A stretch of DNA of 59,261 bases from Paenibacillus sp. 1_12 (GTDB lineage Bacteria > Bacillota > Bacilli > Paenibacillales > NBRC-103111): assembly GCF_900114475.1 (NCBI RefSeq), contig NZ_FOTE01000027.1, positions 1 to 59,261 on the forward strand, written 5' to 3'. Each line of letters begins with the position of its first letter. Positions within the stretch are counted from its first letter, which is position 1. Position numbers and translations under genes: made by a program. Below the pieces are notes generated by a model. That model was not told where the DNA came from and did not search any database. It was given only the letters and a program-made list of their open reading frames with translations. This document shows positions 42,737-52,577 of the stretch, piece by piece.

Positions 42737-43234
42737 TTGCGTATTGATCCCAATACTTTAGAGTTAACAGAAAAAGTTGTTAACATTAATCGTGTATCTA
42801 AGGTAGTTAAAGGCGGACGTCGCTTCAGCTTTAGTGCACTAGTTGTTGTTGGCGACGGTAACGGCTGGGTAGGCGCAGGAATCGGTAAAGCAGGCGAAGT
42901 ACCAGATGCAATTCGCAAAGGTATTGAAGATGCTAAGAAAAACCTGATTCATGTACCTATCGTTGGAACCACTATCCCTCACTTGGTTATTGGTAAATTT
43001 GGAGCTGGTAATGTTCTATTGAAACCTGCTTCCAAGGGTACTGGAGTGATCGCGGGCGGTCCAGTTCGTGCAGTCCTGGAACTTGCTGGTGTTGGCGATA
43101 TTCTGACCAAATCTTTAGGATCTTCTAACTCAATCAACATGGTAAATGCTACACTTGAAGGCTTGCAGCGTCTGAAGCGTGCTGAAGAAGTTGCAAAGCT
43201 GCGTGGCAAAACTGTTGAAGAGATTTTAGGGTAG
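42737..43234 (+). CDS. rpsE: 30S ribosomal protein S5
   Basis: S5 takes part in decoding accuracy and mRNA unwinding. 165 residues, starting at TTG 42737 (8 nt after AAGGAGGT), with [19 protein letters not shown] (spectinomycin loop, wild type) and GKTVEEILG at the end. Confidence 0.96.
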   Translation: MRIDPNTLELTEKVVNINRVSKVVKGGRRFSFSALVVVGDGNGWVGAGIGKAGEVPDAIRKGIEDAKKNLIHVPIVGTTIPHLVIGKFGAGNVLLKPASKGTGVIAGGPVRAVLELAGVGDILTKSLGSSNSINMVNATLEGLQRLKRAEEVAKLRGKTVEEILG

Positions 43235-43244
43235 GAGGGATATC

Positions 43245-43433
43245 ATGGCTAAACAATTGCAAATTACCCTCAAACGCAGCTTGATCGGTCGTCCAGAAAC
43301 GCAACGTCGTACCGTAGTTTCACTCGGACTGGGTAAACTGAATTCAACTGTTATACAACAAGACAATGTAGCGATTCGCGGCATGGTTAATCAAGTAAGT
43401 CATTTAGTTGAAGTTATTGAACTGGAAGCATAA
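43245..43433 (+). CDS. rpmD: 50S ribosomal protein L30
   Basis: 62 residues, [19 protein letters not shown], typical short bacterial L30. It lies 10 nt after rpsE, with GGAGGG overlapping the rpsE stop. Confidence 0.95.
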   Translation: MAKQLQITLKRSLIGRPETQRRTVVSLGLGKLNSTVIQQDNVAIRGMVNQVSHLVEVIELEA

Positions 43434-43471
43434 ATTTGCTTTACAAAACGTATTAAGAGGAGGTGCAAACG

Positions 43472-43912
43472 ATGAAATTGCATGAGCTTACTCCGGCTAT
43501 CGGGGCACGTAAAGCCCGCAAGCGTGTGGGTCGTGGTATCGGTAGTGGTATGGGAAAAACGTCAACTCGTGGACATAAAGGACAAAATTCCCGCTCTGGC
43601 GGTGGTGTTCGTCCAGGTTTTGAAGGGGGACAAAATCCTCTATATCGTCGCTTGCCTAAACGTGGATTTACTAACAGATTCCGTAAGGAATTCGCTATTG
43701 TAAATCTGACTGAGCTTAACAAATTTGCAGCTGGTACTGAAGTGACTCCAGAAATTCTTCAAGAGTCCGGTATTATCAAAAATGCAAGAGATGGAATCAA
43801 AATCTTGGGCAATGGCGATCTTACTGTTCAGTTGAGTGTAAAAGCTAACAAGTTCTCTCAATCTGCGGTAGAGAAAATTCAGGCTGCCGGCGGTAAAACC
43901 GAGGTGATTTAA
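43472..43912 (+). CDS. rplO: 50S ribosomal protein L15
   Basis: L15 has a long extended N-terminus ([21 protein letters not shown]) that penetrates 23S rRNA. 146 residues from ATG 43472 after AGGAGGTG. Its stop shares one base with the secY ATG. Confidence 0.97.
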   Translation: MKLHELTPAIGARKARKRVGRGIGSGMGKTSTRGHKGQNSRSGGGVRPGFEGGQNPLYRRLPKRGFTNRFRKEFAIVNLTELNKFAAGTEVTPEILQESGIIKNARDGIKILGNGDLTVQLSVKANKFSQSAVEKIQAAGGKTEVI

Positions 43913-45213
43913 TGTTACGTACCATATCCAATATTTTGAAAGTAGACGATCTGAGGAGAAGAATTTTCTTCACCTTAATCGTTTTGATCGTCTACAGAAT
44001 TGGTGCTTTTATTCCGGTACCTAACATCAACACAGATATTATCAAACTTCAGGATCAAGCCAACACAGGTGGTGTGTTTGGTTTGATGAATACTTTTTCC
44101 GGTGGCGCATTGTTCCAGTTCTCGATCTTCGCGATGGGAATTATGCCTTATATTACAGCCTCGATCATAGTTCAGCTATTATCGATGGATGTAATTCCAC
44201 GTTTTGCTCAATGGGCAAAAGAAGGTGAAGTAGGCAGAAAGAAGTTAGCGCAGATTACCCGTTACGGTACAATTGGATTAGGGATTATCCAGGCATTTGG
44301 TTTGGCGATCGGATTTAACCGAATCTACACAGGGTTAGTTGTGGATCCTACATTCACAACGTATGCTTTGATCGCAATCGTTCTGACAGCGGGAACTGCA
44401 TTTCTGATGTGGTTAGGGGAACAAATCACTGAAAATGGAATTGGAAATGGTATTTCCATTATCATCTTCGCGGGGATTGTGGCTGCAATTCCAACTGGAA
44501 TTTCACAGATCTACAAAACTCAATTAGCCGATGCTGGAGATGCACTGTTCTTGAATATTATCAAAGTAGTGCTCATCGTAGTTGTTATTATTGCGTTGAT
44601 CGCTGGGGTTATCTTCATACAACAAGGCATTCGTAAAATTCCGGTGCAGTACGCAAAACGGGTCGTAGGTCGTAAGACTTATGGTGGGCAATCGACGCAC
44701 ATCCCTTTAAAAGTAAATGCAGCGGGTGTAATTCCAGTCATTTTTGCTTTATCATTACTTGTCTTTCCTCCAACACTGGCTAGTTTTTGGAGAGGTAATG
44801 TCGTAGCAGATTGGATCATTACGAATTTAAATTATACGGAACCACTCGGTATGGTTCTGTATGTACTATTGATCATTGGGTTCACCTTCTTCTACACGTT
44901 TGTTCAGATTAATCCTGAGCAGATGGCAGACCAAATGAAGAAAAACGGAGGTTACATACCGGGAATTCGTCCTGGGAAAACAACTTCTGTATATCTAACT
45001 AGAGTAATGACTCGCATTACTTTGTCAGGTGCACTTTTCTTGGCTGCAATCTCCATAGTTCCAATGGTATTGGGTGAGATTGCCGGTTTGCCGGCATCGG
45101 TTCGTATTGGTGGAACTTCCTTGCTGATTGTTATCGGTGTAGGATTGGAAACGATGAAGCAAGTTGAAAGTCAATTGATTAAACGTCACTACAAAGGTTT
45201 TATCAATAAATAG
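43912..45213 (+). CDS. secY: Preprotein translocase channel SecY
   Basis: SecY is the protein-conducting channel. 433 residues with ten predicted membrane helices, the plug region after helix 1 (GLMNTFSGGALFQFSIFAMG), and the cytoplasmic loop with YAKRVVGRKTYGGQSTH. It is coupled to rplO by a one-base overlap, so membrane export capacity follows ribosome synthesis. Confidence 0.97.
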   Translation: MLRTISNILKVDDLRRRIFFTLIVLIVYRIGAFIPVPNINTDIIKLQDQANTGGVFGLMNTFSGGALFQFSIFAMGIMPYITASIIVQLLSMDVIPRFAQWAKEGEVGRKKLAQITRYGTIGLGIIQAFGLAIGFNRIYTGLVVDPTFTTYALIAIVLTAGTAFLMWLGEQITENGIGNGISIIIFAGIVAAIPTGISQIYKTQLADAGDALFLNIIKVVLIVVVIIALIAGVIFIQQGIRKIPVQYAKRVVGRKTYGGQSTHIPLKVNAAGVIPVIFALSLLVFPPTLASFWRGNVVADWIITNLNYTEPLGMVLYVLLIIGFTFFYTFVQINPEQMADQMKKNGGYIPGIRPGKTTSVYLTRVMTRITLSGALFLAAISIVPMVLGEIAGLPASVRIGGTSLLIVIGVGLETMKQVESQLIKRHYKGFINK

Positions 45214-45215
45214 TA

Positions 45216-45255
45216 AATAGGTTCTGATAGTGAACTTTCACTATCGGCACCTATT
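45216..45255 (+). other. Long hairpin between secY and adk
   Basis: AATAGGT (45216-45222) pairs with ACCTATT (45249-45255), and GATAGTGA (45226-45233) pairs with TCACTATC (45238-45245). A symmetric TCT/GGC internal loop separates them. No T run follows, so this is not a standard terminator. It may be an RNA processing or stability site. Confidence 0.7.
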
Positions 45256-45295
45256 GTTCTGGTTGCATCATTTGCTGTGATAGGGAGGAATCATT

Positions 45296-45949
45296 ATGAA
45301 CGTAATATTTATGGGTCCTCCTGGTGCAGGAAAAGGTACACAGGCGGAATCAATCGTCAATGAGTTTCAAATCCCGCATATTTCAACCGGCGATGCTTTT
45401 CGTTTGGCTATGAAGCAGGGGACGGCTCTTGGGTTGGAAGCAAAAAAATATGTGGATCAGGGTTTGCTTGTATCGGATGAAATTACGATTGGTATCGTAA
45501 AAGAACGGCTTCAGCTTCCTGATTGCAAGTCAGGATTTTTGCTTGACGGATTTCCAAGAACAATTGAGCAAGCGGAAGCACTTGATAAGATTATGGAATC
45601 TTTAGGATCAAGCATTGATCATGTTATAAACCTTCATGTCGATCGCAGCCTGCTTTTGGCTCGGTTAACAGGTCGCAGAATTTGTAGATCTTGTGGCGCT
45701 ACGTATCATGTCTTGTTTAACCCTCCACATACTGAGAATGTATGTGATAAATGCTCAGGCGAATTGTACCAAAGATCAGATGATACCGAAGAAAAAGTAG
45801 GAACTCGGCTTGACGAGTATCTGAATAAAACAGCACCGCTTTTATCGTATTATCGTAACAAAGGAAATTTGCGTGAGGTTAACGGTGAGCAAGAAATAGG
45901 TACGGTTGCTGCACAAATCAGCTTACTATTGCGAGGTCAAGCGAAATGA
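45296..45949 (+). CDS. adk: Adenylate kinase
   Basis: Adk interconverts AMP, ADP and ATP. 217 residues, with P-loop [10 protein letters not shown], the NMP-binding DGFPRT, and a long LID holding four cysteines (CRSCGATYH...CDKC), the zinc-binding Gram-positive form. AGGGAGGA precedes the ATG. It overlaps map by 4 nt. Confidence 0.97.
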   Translation: MNVIFMGPPGAGKGTQAESIVNEFQIPHISTGDAFRLAMKQGTALGLEAKKYVDQGLLVSDEITIGIVKERLQLPDCKSGFLLDGFPRTIEQAEALDKIMESLGSSIDHVINLHVDRSLLLARLTGRRICRSCGATYHVLFNPPHTENVCDKCSGELYQRSDDTEEKVGTRLDEYLNKTAPLLSYYRNKGNLREVNGEQEIGTVAAQISLLLRGQAK

Positions 45950-46692
45950 TCATTTGTAAATCTCCAGCTGAGTTGGACTTAATGAGAGAAGCAGGTCGAA
46001 TTGTAGCCGAAACGCATCGCTTATTACAAAAGGCCGTTCAGCCCGATATTACAACCAAGGAGCTCGATCAAATCGCAGAAGGATATATTCGCAGTCAAGG
46101 AGCAATCCCATCTTTCAAAGGATACAACGGTTTTCCTGGAAGTATCTGTGCTTCAGTCAATGATGAATTGGTACATGGTATACCCGGACCGCGTAAGTTA
46201 TTGAATGGTGATGTCATCAGTATTGATATCGGAGCTCAGTATAAAGGATATCATGGTGACTCAGCTTGGACTTATGGTGTTGGAACCATTTCGGATACTG
46301 CCAAGAAGCTTTTGGAGGTTACCGAGCAATGCTTATACAAAGGACTAGAGGAAGCTAAACCGGATGCTCGGTTGTATACAATTTCTCATGCTATTCAAAA
46401 GTACGTCGAGAACGAAGGTTTTTCAATTGTTCGAGAATATGTTGGGCATGGAATTGGCTCCAAATTACATGAAGAGCCGCAGATTCCAAATTACGGTTTA
46501 CCAGAACGAGGACCTCGACTGAAGCCGGGAATGGTATTAGCGATCGAGCCTATGGTCAATGTCGGTGAACGTTACGTTAAGACACTGAAAGACAATTGGA
46601 CGGTTGTTACAGTGGATGGCACACTGTGCGCGCATTTTGAGCATACCATTGCAATTACGCCGGATGGTTACGAAATTTTTACGAAAGCCTAA
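45946..46692 (+). CDS. map: Methionine aminopeptidase type I
   Basis: Map removes the initiator methionine from nascent proteins. 248 residues. Metal ligands are visible in [16 protein letters not shown] (two Asp), [14 protein letters not shown] (His), AIEPMVN (Glu) and [10 protein letters not shown] (Glu). Its ATG overlaps the adk stop. Confidence 0.96.
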   Translation: MIICKSPAELDLMREAGRIVAETHRLLQKAVQPDITTKELDQIAEGYIRSQGAIPSFKGYNGFPGSICASVNDELVHGIPGPRKLLNGDVISIDIGAQYKGYHGDSAWTYGVGTISDTAKKLLEVTEQCLYKGLEEAKPDARLYTISHAIQKYVENEGFSIVREYVGHGIGSKLHEEPQIPNYGLPERGPRLKPGMVLAIEPMVNVGERYVKTLKDNWTVVTVDGTLCAHFEHTIAITPDGYEIFTKA

Positions 46693-46708
46693 AGCGTAGG
46701 TGAGCCTT

Positions 46709-47017
46709 GTGAATTCGGTAAACAAACCACAGCTTGGACAAATAGTTAGGATTATTCGCGGCAACGATTCCGGGAAGTACGCTGTCATCATAAATGTCGA
46801 AGACCAACGATTCGTGTGGATTGTAGACGGCGACAAACGGAGATTCGACCAGCCTAAGAAGAAAAATATACTTCATCTCGAGTTGTTACCTATAGTTAGC
46901 AGCGAAGTTGTGGAAAGCATGAGCGATAGCGGTCGTGTGACTAATAGTAAATTACGCTTTGTAATCAATAAGGTTGTGAACCAAATTCAATCAGAAGCAC
47001 AAGAGAAAGGAGAATGA
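46709..47017 (+). CDS. KOW-domain RNA-binding protein, L14e-like
   Basis: A small protein of 102 residues whose N-terminal half is KOW-like ([26 protein letters not shown]), resembling the eukaryotic/archaeal L14e-type fold. Gram-positive bacteria commonly carry such a gene between map and infA (ybzG in B. subtilis, from memory). The role is unknown; ribosome or RNA association is inferred from the fold and place. GTG 46709 follows AGGTGAG (46698-46704); GTG 46700 overlaps that site. Confidence 0.85.
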   Translation: MNSVNKPQLGQIVRIIRGNDSGKYAVIINVEDQRFVWIVDGDKRRFDQPKKKNILHLELLPIVSSEVVESMSDSGRVTNSKLRFVINKVVNQIQSEAQEKGE

Positions 47018-47019
47018 CT

Positions 47020-47238
47020 GTGGCCAAAGAAGATGTTATTGAAGTTGAAGGTACAGTGATTGAACCTCTTCCGAATGCAATGTTTAAAGTGGAGCTGGAA
47101 AACGGTCATAAGATACTTGCTCACGTATCCGGTAAAATCAGAATGCACTTTATCCGGATCTTGCCTGGAGATAAAGTAACGGTGGAACTTTCACCTTATG
47201 ATTTGACTAGAGGCCGTATAACCTATCGTTTTAAATAA
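47020..47238 (+). CDS. infA: Translation initiation factor IF-1
   Basis: IF-1 occupies the 30S A site during initiation. 72 residues from GTG 47020 ([15 protein letters not shown]), the usual length; AAAGGAG (47006-47012) gives 7-nt spacing, whereas ATG 47014 would have only one. S1-like OB fold ([20 protein letters not shown]). Confidence 0.96.
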   Translation: MAKEDVIEVEGTVIEPLPNAMFKVELENGHKILAHVSGKIRMHFIRILPGDKVTVELSPYDLTRGRITYRFK

Positions 47239-47258
47239 ATGTATGAACATATATACCC

Positions 47259-47459
<201 letters not shown>

Positions 47460-47475
47460 GGAGGTGCTTGTATAA

Positions 47476-47844
47476 ATGGCACGTATTGCTGGTGTAGACT
47501 TACCTCGTGAGAAGCGCGTGGAGATTGCCCTGACATACATTTTTGGTATCGGTAAAACAACATCTCAAAAGATTTTGGCCGAAACAGGTGTGAGTGCAGT
47601 AACTCGCGTTCGCGATCTGACCGAAGATGAAGTAAGCAAGCTTCGTGATGCTATTGACAAAACTGTCAAAGTAGAAGGCGATCTTCGTCGTGAAATTGCC
47701 CTGAATATTAAACGTCTAATCGAAATTGGTTGCTATCGTGGTGTTCGTCACCGTCGCGGCTTACCTGTTCGTGGTCAACGTACTAAGACAAATGCGCGTA
47801 CACGTAAAGGTCCTCGTCGTACTGTAGCTAATAAGAAAAAATAG
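47476..47844 (+). CDS. rpsM: 30S ribosomal protein S13
   Basis: S13 forms head bridges to the 50S. 122 residues, [20 protein letters not shown] start and basic [17 protein letters not shown] tail. AAGGAGGTG precedes the ATG. Confidence 0.97.
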   Translation: MARIAGVDLPREKRVEIALTYIFGIGKTTSQKILAETGVSAVTRVRDLTEDEVSKLRDAIDKTVKVEGDLRREIALNIKRLIEIGCYRGVRHRRGLPVRGQRTKTNARTRKGPRRTVANKKK

Positions 47845-47865
47845 TAAAGGGGGTTAACACTCAAA

Positions 47866-48261
47866 ATGGCTAAACCTAAAAAAGTTGTTCGTACGAAACG
47901 TCGTGATCGGAAAAACATTGATACCGGAGTAGCACATATCCGTTCAACGTTTAACAATACCATCGTAACTATTACCGATCCTCACGGTAATGCAATCTCT
48001 TGGGCAAGTGCTGGTAACATGGGCTTTAAAGGTTCACGTAAAAGCACACCGTTTGCTGCACAAATGGCTGCAGAAACCGCAGCTAAAGCGGCAATGGAGC
48101 ATGGGATGAAAGTCGTTGAAGTTATGGTTAAAGGTCCAGGAGCTGGTCGTGAAGCAGCAATTCGTTCGCTTCAAGCAGCTGGTCTGGAAGTTAACCTGAT
48201 CAAAGACGTAACTCCTGTACCTCACAACGGTTGCCGTCCTCCAAAACGTCGTCGTGTCTAA
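47866..48261 (+). CDS. rpsK: 30S ribosomal protein S11
   Basis: S11 lies on the 30S platform. 131 residues, with [15 protein letters not shown] and the C-terminal [21 protein letters not shown] precedes the ATG. Confidence 0.97.
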   Translation: MAKPKKVVRTKRRDRKNIDTGVAHIRSTFNNTIVTITDPHGNAISWASAGNMGFKGSRKSTPFAAQMAAETAAKAAMEHGMKVVEVMVKGPGAGREAAIRSLQAAGLEVNLIKDVTPVPHNGCRPPKRRRV

Positions 48262-48384
48262 TTGAGATTACGAAGAGTGGTATATTTATCCAAAAGTTGA
48301 CAATACTATGTGGATAAGAATACTGCACGTTTTATGCGTCTTAAGTTATCCAGAGGGAAACGACGTTTTGAAGGAGGGTTATCA

Positions 48385-49329
48385 TTGATCGAAATCGAAA
48401 AGCCGAAAATAGAAACCGTAGCACTAAGCGAAGAGGGCACTTACGGTAAGTTTGTTGTAGAGCCTTTGGAAAGAGGCTATGGAACAACTTTGGGAAACTC
48501 GCTGCGCAGAATCTTGCTGTCCTCCTTACCGGGGGCGGCGGTTACCTCGGTTCAAATCGACGGAGTGCTGCACGAGTTTTCAACCGTTCCTGGTGTTAAG
48601 GAGGATGTCACAGAGATCATCCTTAACTTAAAAGGACTTTCGCTTAAAATTCATTCCGACGAGGATAAAGTGTTGGAAATTGACGCTGAAGGCGAAGGAG
48701 CGGTCGTAGCTGGCGATATTCGTGGTGATAGTGATGTAGAAATCCTTAATCCGGACTTACACATTGCTACACTTTCATCCGATTCCCGTCTTCATATGCG
48801 AATTCATGCAAATCGTGGACGTGGATATGTACAAGCGGATAAGAACAAGAAAGAAGAACAGCTTATCGGTTTAGTGCCGATTGATTCGATTTATACTCCG
48901 ATCACTCGTGTCAATTACAATATCGAAAATACTCGCGTAGGCCAGGTTACCAATTATGATAAACTGACTCTTGAAGTGTGGACCGATGGAAGTATTCGAC
49001 CTGAAGAAGCTGTAAGCTTGGGCGCCAAAATTTTGACTGAGCATTTGATGCTATTCGTTGGCTTGACTGACGAAGCTAAGGATGCTGAGATCATGGTTGA
49101 AAAAGAAGAGGACAAAAAAGAGAAAGTGCTTGAGATGACTATCGAAGAGCTTGATCTTTCCGTTCGTTCTTACAACTGTTTGAAGCGCGCGGGTATTAAT
49201 ACCGTACAAGAGTTGATTACGAAAACCGAAGAAGATATGATGAAGGTTCGTAATCTTGGACGCAAGTCCCTTGAAGAAGTTCAAGAGAAGCTCGAAGAGC
49301 TGGGTCTTGGTCTTCGAATGGAAGACTAG
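48385..49329 (+). CDS. rpoA: RNA polymerase alpha subunit
   Basis: The 314-residue alpha subunit. N-terminal domain with [20 protein letters not shown] for dimerisation and assembly; C-terminal domain with [19 protein letters not shown] and [12 protein letters not shown] for UP-element and activator contact. The start is TTG 48385, six nt after AAGGAGGG (48371-48378); it gives [12 protein letters not shown], the B. subtilis N-terminus. The open frame upstream is not coding. Confidence 0.97.
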   Translation: MIEIEKPKIETVALSEEGTYGKFVVEPLERGYGTTLGNSLRRILLSSLPGAAVTSVQIDGVLHEFSTVPGVKEDVTEIILNLKGLSLKIHSDEDKVLEIDAEGEGAVVAGDIRGDSDVEILNPDLHIATLSSDSRLHMRIHANRGRGYVQADKNKKEEQLIGLVPIDSIYTPITRVNYNIENTRVGQVTNYDKLTLEVWTDGSIRPEEAVSLGAKILTEHLMLFVGLTDEAKDAEIMVEKEEDKKEKVLEMTIEELDLSVRSYNCLKRAGINTVQELITKTEEDMMKVRNLGRKSLEEVQEKLEELGLGLRMED

Positions 49330-49368
49330 ACGTCAACGATCATTAAGCATAAGGAGGTTACACATACA

Positions 49369-49737
49369 ATGGCACAACATCAAAAGTTAAGTCGTGATTC
49401 CAGTTCACGTAAAGCATTATTTCGTGACCTAGTAACGGATCTGTTCATTTATGAGCGTATTCAAACGACAGAAGCTAAAGCAAAAGAATTACGTTCTATT
49501 GCAGAAAAATTAATCACTTTGGCAAAACGCGGAGATCTTCACGCACGTCGTCAGGTGGCTTCCTTTGTTCGCCGCGAAGCAGCGAATGAAAATCAGGATG
49601 CTATCCAAAAGCTGTTTGCTGATCTGGCTCCTCGCTATGCGGAACGTCAAGGCGGTTATACACGTATCTTAAAGCTTGGACCACGCCGCGGCGACGCAGC
49701 ACCAATGGTATACTTAGAGCTAGTAGATCGTGCATAA
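49369..49737 (+). CDS. rplQ: 50S ribosomal protein L17
   Basis: L17 lies near the tunnel exit. 122 residues with [20 protein letters not shown] and [27 protein letters not shown] precedes the ATG. It ends the S10-spc-alpha cluster. Confidence 0.97.
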   Translation: MAQHQKLSRDSSSRKALFRDLVTDLFIYERIQTTEAKAKELRSIAEKLITLAKRGDLHARRQVASFVRREAANENQDAIQKLFADLAPRYAERQGGYTRILKLGPRRGDAAPMVYLELVDRA

Positions 49738-49749
49738 AGGGATTGGAAA

Positions 49750-49791
49750 GGGTGGACAGGATCTTATGATTCTGCTGAAGCCCTTTTTTTT
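49750..49791 (+). terminator. Terminator after rplQ
   Basis: GGG (49750-49752) and CAGGATC pair with GATTCTG and CCC (49781-49783), leaving a small internal loop, then eight T. It closes the ribosomal supercluster. Confidence 0.85.
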
Positions 49792-49828
49792 GTAGCCTCA
49801 GCTTATGGATATGAGACGGAGGTTAGCC

Positions 49829-50605
49829 TTGAGAAATATATGCATGACCGTAAGCTATGACGGAACGGCTTATCACGGCTTTCAAACACAGCCAAGCAAC
49901 AACACGATTCAGGACATTCTGGAGCGTGCTATACGTTCTCTGACGGGTGAGACGATCAAAATAACCTCTTCTGGACGTACTGATGCAGGTGTTCATGCCA
50001 GATGTCAGGTTATCAACTTTTTCACTTCTTCCCCGATTCCTCTCGTTCGTTGGTGCTTGGCTTTAAATACGCTTCTGCCTGCTGACATTATTGTCAGTAA
50101 CGCAAAGCAGGTCGCTGATAATTTCCATTCAAGACGTAGTGCAGATCGCAAAACCTACCGATATACGATCCGTTGCGGCAAACACCCTGATTTATTTCGT
50201 CGTAACCAGGAATACTTCCATCCTACACGCTTGAATACGGAAGCGATGCAATCAAGTCTAGCCTGTTTGATTGGTGAGCATGACTTTACGTCGTTCTGCT
50301 CAATTCGTTCTACCAAGAAATCCAATATTCGGACGATTTATAACCTTACATTGGAATGTGAACCGATGGATCCCATTTTGCAATCATATGGTATTCATAT
50401 TCATGTGACCGGAAATGGTTTTTTATACAATATGGTTAGAATTATTGTGGGTACGCTGATCCAGATCGGAGAAGGGAAACGATCGGCTGACGCGATGAGC
50501 GAGATATTGGCTTCGCGAGACCGTGCTTTGGCCGGGCCAACCGCCATGCCTCATGGCTTGGTGCTTTGGGAAGTTTTATATGAAAATGATGAGATTAGAT
50601 CTTGA
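49829..50605 (+). CDS. truA: tRNA pseudouridine(38-40) synthase
   Basis: TruA modifies the anticodon arm of tRNAs. 258 residues, with the catalytic Asp in SSGRTDAGVHARCQV (about residue 55) and RKTYRYTI. TTG 49829 follows GGAGGT (49818-49823) by 5 nt; ATGs at 49805 and 49811 precede the ribosome site. In B. subtilis ecfA1-ecfA2-ecfT separate rplQ and truA; they are absent here. Confidence 0.93.
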   Translation: MRNICMTVSYDGTAYHGFQTQPSNNTIQDILERAIRSLTGETIKITSSGRTDAGVHARCQVINFFTSSPIPLVRWCLALNTLLPADIIVSNAKQVADNFHSRRSADRKTYRYTIRCGKHPDLFRRNQEYFHPTRLNTEAMQSSLACLIGEHDFTSFCSIRSTKKSNIRTIYNLTLECEPMDPILQSYGIHIHVTGNGFLYNMVRIIVGTLIQIGEGKRSADAMSEILASRDRALAGPTAMPHGLVLWEVLYENDEIRS

Positions 50606-50630
50606 TTTAATCTATTGTACGTAGTATAAT
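50602..50630 (+). promoter_or_regulatory. Sigma-A promoter of rplM-rpsI
   Basis: TTGATT (50602-50607, overlapping the truA stop), 17-nt spacer, perfect TATAAT (50625-50630). Confidence 0.8.
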
Positions 50631-50636
50631 ACATCT

Positions 50637-50690
50637 TGGCGTTTCTTGATCGGCTAACCCACGGCCCCGGATCAAGCAGGAGCCGTTTAA
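50637..50690 (+). promoter_or_regulatory. Ribosomal protein L13 leader
   Basis: CGGCT (50651-50655) pairs with AGCCG (50681-50685), while CTTGAT (50645-50650) pairs with ATCAAG (50671-50676). The helices cross, so they make a pseudoknot or two alternatives. The CGGCTAACCCACGGCCCCGG run resembles the known L13 leader family. It predicts autogenous control by L13. Confidence 0.75.
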
Positions 50691-50731
50691 ACCATATTAA
50701 TTAGTTATGATACAGATAAATTGGATGATGA

Positions 50732-50772
50732 GATGACAGGTTGTCTCGGTATCAAAGCGAAACTGTGTCATC
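50732..50772 (+). other. Second hairpin in the rplM leader
   Basis: GATGACA (50732-50738) pairs perfectly with TGTCATC (50766-50772) around a 27-nt loop. There is no T run. It lies between the L13 leader and the rplM ribosome site, and its role is unknown. Confidence 0.55.
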
Positions 50773-50813
50773 AATCAAGCACCGATATGCAAAATGTTTA
50801 GGAGGAACAACGA

Positions 50814-51251
50814 ATGCGCACGACATACATGGCTAAGGCCAATGAAGTAGAACGCAAATGGTACATTGTTGACGCTACAGATAAAACTCTGGGTCGTCTT
50901 GCAAGCGAAGTAGCAGCATTGATTCGCGGCAAACACAAACCACAATTCACACCTCATGTGGATACAGGAGATTTTGTTATCGTCATCAATGCAGAGAAGA
51001 TCCATTTAACAGGTAAGAAATTGCAAAACAAAATGTACTACCGTCACTCCATGTACACAGGCGGTTTGAAAGTAACATCCGCTCAAGACATGATTGCCAA
51101 CAAACCAGAACGTGTCCTTGAATTGGCTATTTTCGGAATGCTTCCGAAAAACCGTTTAGGTGATGCAATGAAAACAAAACTTAAAGTATATGCAGGATCC
51201 GAACACCCGCACCAAGCACAACAACCAGAAGTCTGGGAACTTCGCGGTTAG
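50814..51251 (+). CDS. rplM: 50S ribosomal protein L13
   Basis: L13 is an early 50S assembly protein. 145 residues with [19 protein letters not shown] and the signature [28 protein letters not shown] precedes the ATG. Confidence 0.97.
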   Translation: MRTTYMAKANEVERKWYIVDATDKTLGRLASEVAALIRGKHKPQFTPHVDTGDFVIVINAEKIHLTGKKLQNKMYYRHSMYTGGLKVTSAQDMIANKPERVLELAIFGMLPKNRLGDAMKTKLKVYAGSEHPHQAQQPEVWELRG

Positions 51252-51269
51252 TTAAAAGGAGGCTATCTT

Positions 51270-51662
51270 GTGGCACAGGTTCAATACTATGGAACAGGTC
51301 GTAGGAAGCATTCGGTAGCTCGCGTACGTCTAGTACCAGGCGAAGGCCGAATTGTGATCAACAAACGTGAATTGGATGAGTATTTTGGTTTAGAAACATT
51401 GAAGCTTATCGTTAAGCAACCATTGAATCTTACAGAAACTTTGGGTCAATACGATGTATTGGTTATTGCTAACGGTGGAGGTATCTCTGGACAAGCAGGA
51501 GCAATCCGTCATGGTATTTCTCGTGCATTGCTGAAGGTAGATCCAGAATTGCGCGGATCTTTGAAAAAAGCGGGTTTTCTAACTCGTGATCCACGTATGA
51601 AAGAGCGTAAAAAATATGGATTGAAAGCCGCTCGTCGTGCTCCTCAGTTCTCCAAGCGTTAA
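51270..51662 (+). CDS. rpsI: 30S ribosomal protein S9
   Basis: S9 reaches the P-site tRNA with its C-terminal tail. 130 residues, with [17 protein letters not shown] and the terminal [10 protein letters not shown]. The start is GTG 51270 after AAAGGAGG. Confidence 0.97.
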   Translation: MAQVQYYGTGRRKHSVARVRLVPGEGRIVINKRELDEYFGLETLKLIVKQPLNLTETLGQYDVLVIANGGGISGQAGAIRHGISRALLKVDPELRGSLKKAGFLTRDPRMKERKKYGLKAARRAPQFSKR

Positions 51663-51671
51663 TATACAATC

Positions 51672-51712
51672 AAAAAAGTCTTTCTACCGTTATGGTGGAA
51701 AGGCTTTTTTTT
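51672..51712 (+). terminator. Terminator after rpsI
   Basis: GTCTTTCTACC pairs over all 11 positions (with G-U) with GGTGGAAAGGC around GTTAT, then eight T. Confidence 0.92.
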
Positions 51713-51775
51713 GTATGCTTTTGCATATCGATGTAGGAGATGTTTTCAAACATTTCACCCAAAGAAAAATTTAAT

Positions 51776-51803
51776 TTGACAAAAAGTATGGTTTCTTTAT
51801 AAT
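51776..51803 (+). promoter_or_regulatory. Sigma-A promoter of cysH
   Basis: Perfect TTGACA (51776-51781), 16-nt spacer, perfect TATAAT (51798-51803). No T-box or S-box lies in the ~50-nt leader. Confidence 0.8.
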
Positions 51804-51862
51804 GAAATTATACTAAGAAAACGCATTAATATACTCGGAATAATTTTATGGGAGGAATTGAA

Positions 51863-52555
51863 ATGAATTTATTTGAAAAAGAGCAATGGATCCAGGAAGC
51901 TGCAGAGCATTATGAGAATCAATCAGCTGAAACATTGATCGAGTTAGCTGTTGAGAAGTTTCCTAATATCACTTTAGCCTGTAGTTTCGGCGCAGAGGAT
52001 GTAGTGTTAGTTGATATGCTGCAGAAGCTGAGTCCGAAAACAGACATATTTTATTTAGATACAAATGTTCACTTTCAAGAAACCTACGAAACACGTGATA
52101 AATTACAGCAGCACTACGGGTTGGAATTTGTTCAAGTGCTACCCAAGCTAACTCTAGAAGAACAGGCTGCACAGTTCGGTGACGAGCTCTGGAAAAGCAG
52201 CCCAAATCAATGCTGCAACATTCGTAAAGTTGATCCATTAACGGATATTTTGAAAAATTACGATGCGTGGATTACAGGGATTCGTCGGGATCAAGCGCCT
52301 ACACGTGCTAATTCCAAAAAAGTCGAATATGATACGAAGTTTGGTTTGGTGAAATTCAACCCATTAGCTAGTTGGACAAGTGAAGATGTGTGGAATTATA
52401 TCCATAAAAATAATGTTTTGTATAACCCATTACATGACAAAAATTATCCAAGCATTGGGTGCACGCACTGCACACGTCAGGTAGCAGATGGCGAAGATCC
52501 TCGTGCAGGACGTTGGGCTGGGAATGAAAAAACCGAATGTGGACTCCATAAATAA
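51863..52555 (+). CDS. cysH: Adenylyl-sulfate (APS/PAPS) reductase
   Basis: CysH reduces activated sulfate to sulfite. The 230 residues contain the PP-loop-like ACSFGAEDVVLVDML, GIRRDQAPTRA and the C-terminal catalytic ECGLHK. The CC...CTHC cysteines (SPNQCCNIRK; IGCTHCTR) mark the iron-sulfur form, able to use APS. ATG 51863 follows GGGAGGAA. The frame is intact although its downstream partner sat is ruined. Confidence 0.93.
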   Translation: MNLFEKEQWIQEAAEHYENQSAETLIELAVEKFPNITLACSFGAEDVVLVDMLQKLSPKTDIFYLDTNVHFQETYETRDKLQQHYGLEFVQVLPKLTLEEQAAQFGDELWKSSPNQCCNIRKVDPLTDILKNYDAWITGIRRDQAPTRANSKKVEYDTKFGLVKFNPLASWTSEDVWNYIHKNNVLYNPLHDKNYPSIGCTHCTRQVADGEDPRAGRWAGNEKTECGLHK

Positions 52556-52577
52556 AGACAAAAGAGATTTACAACCA

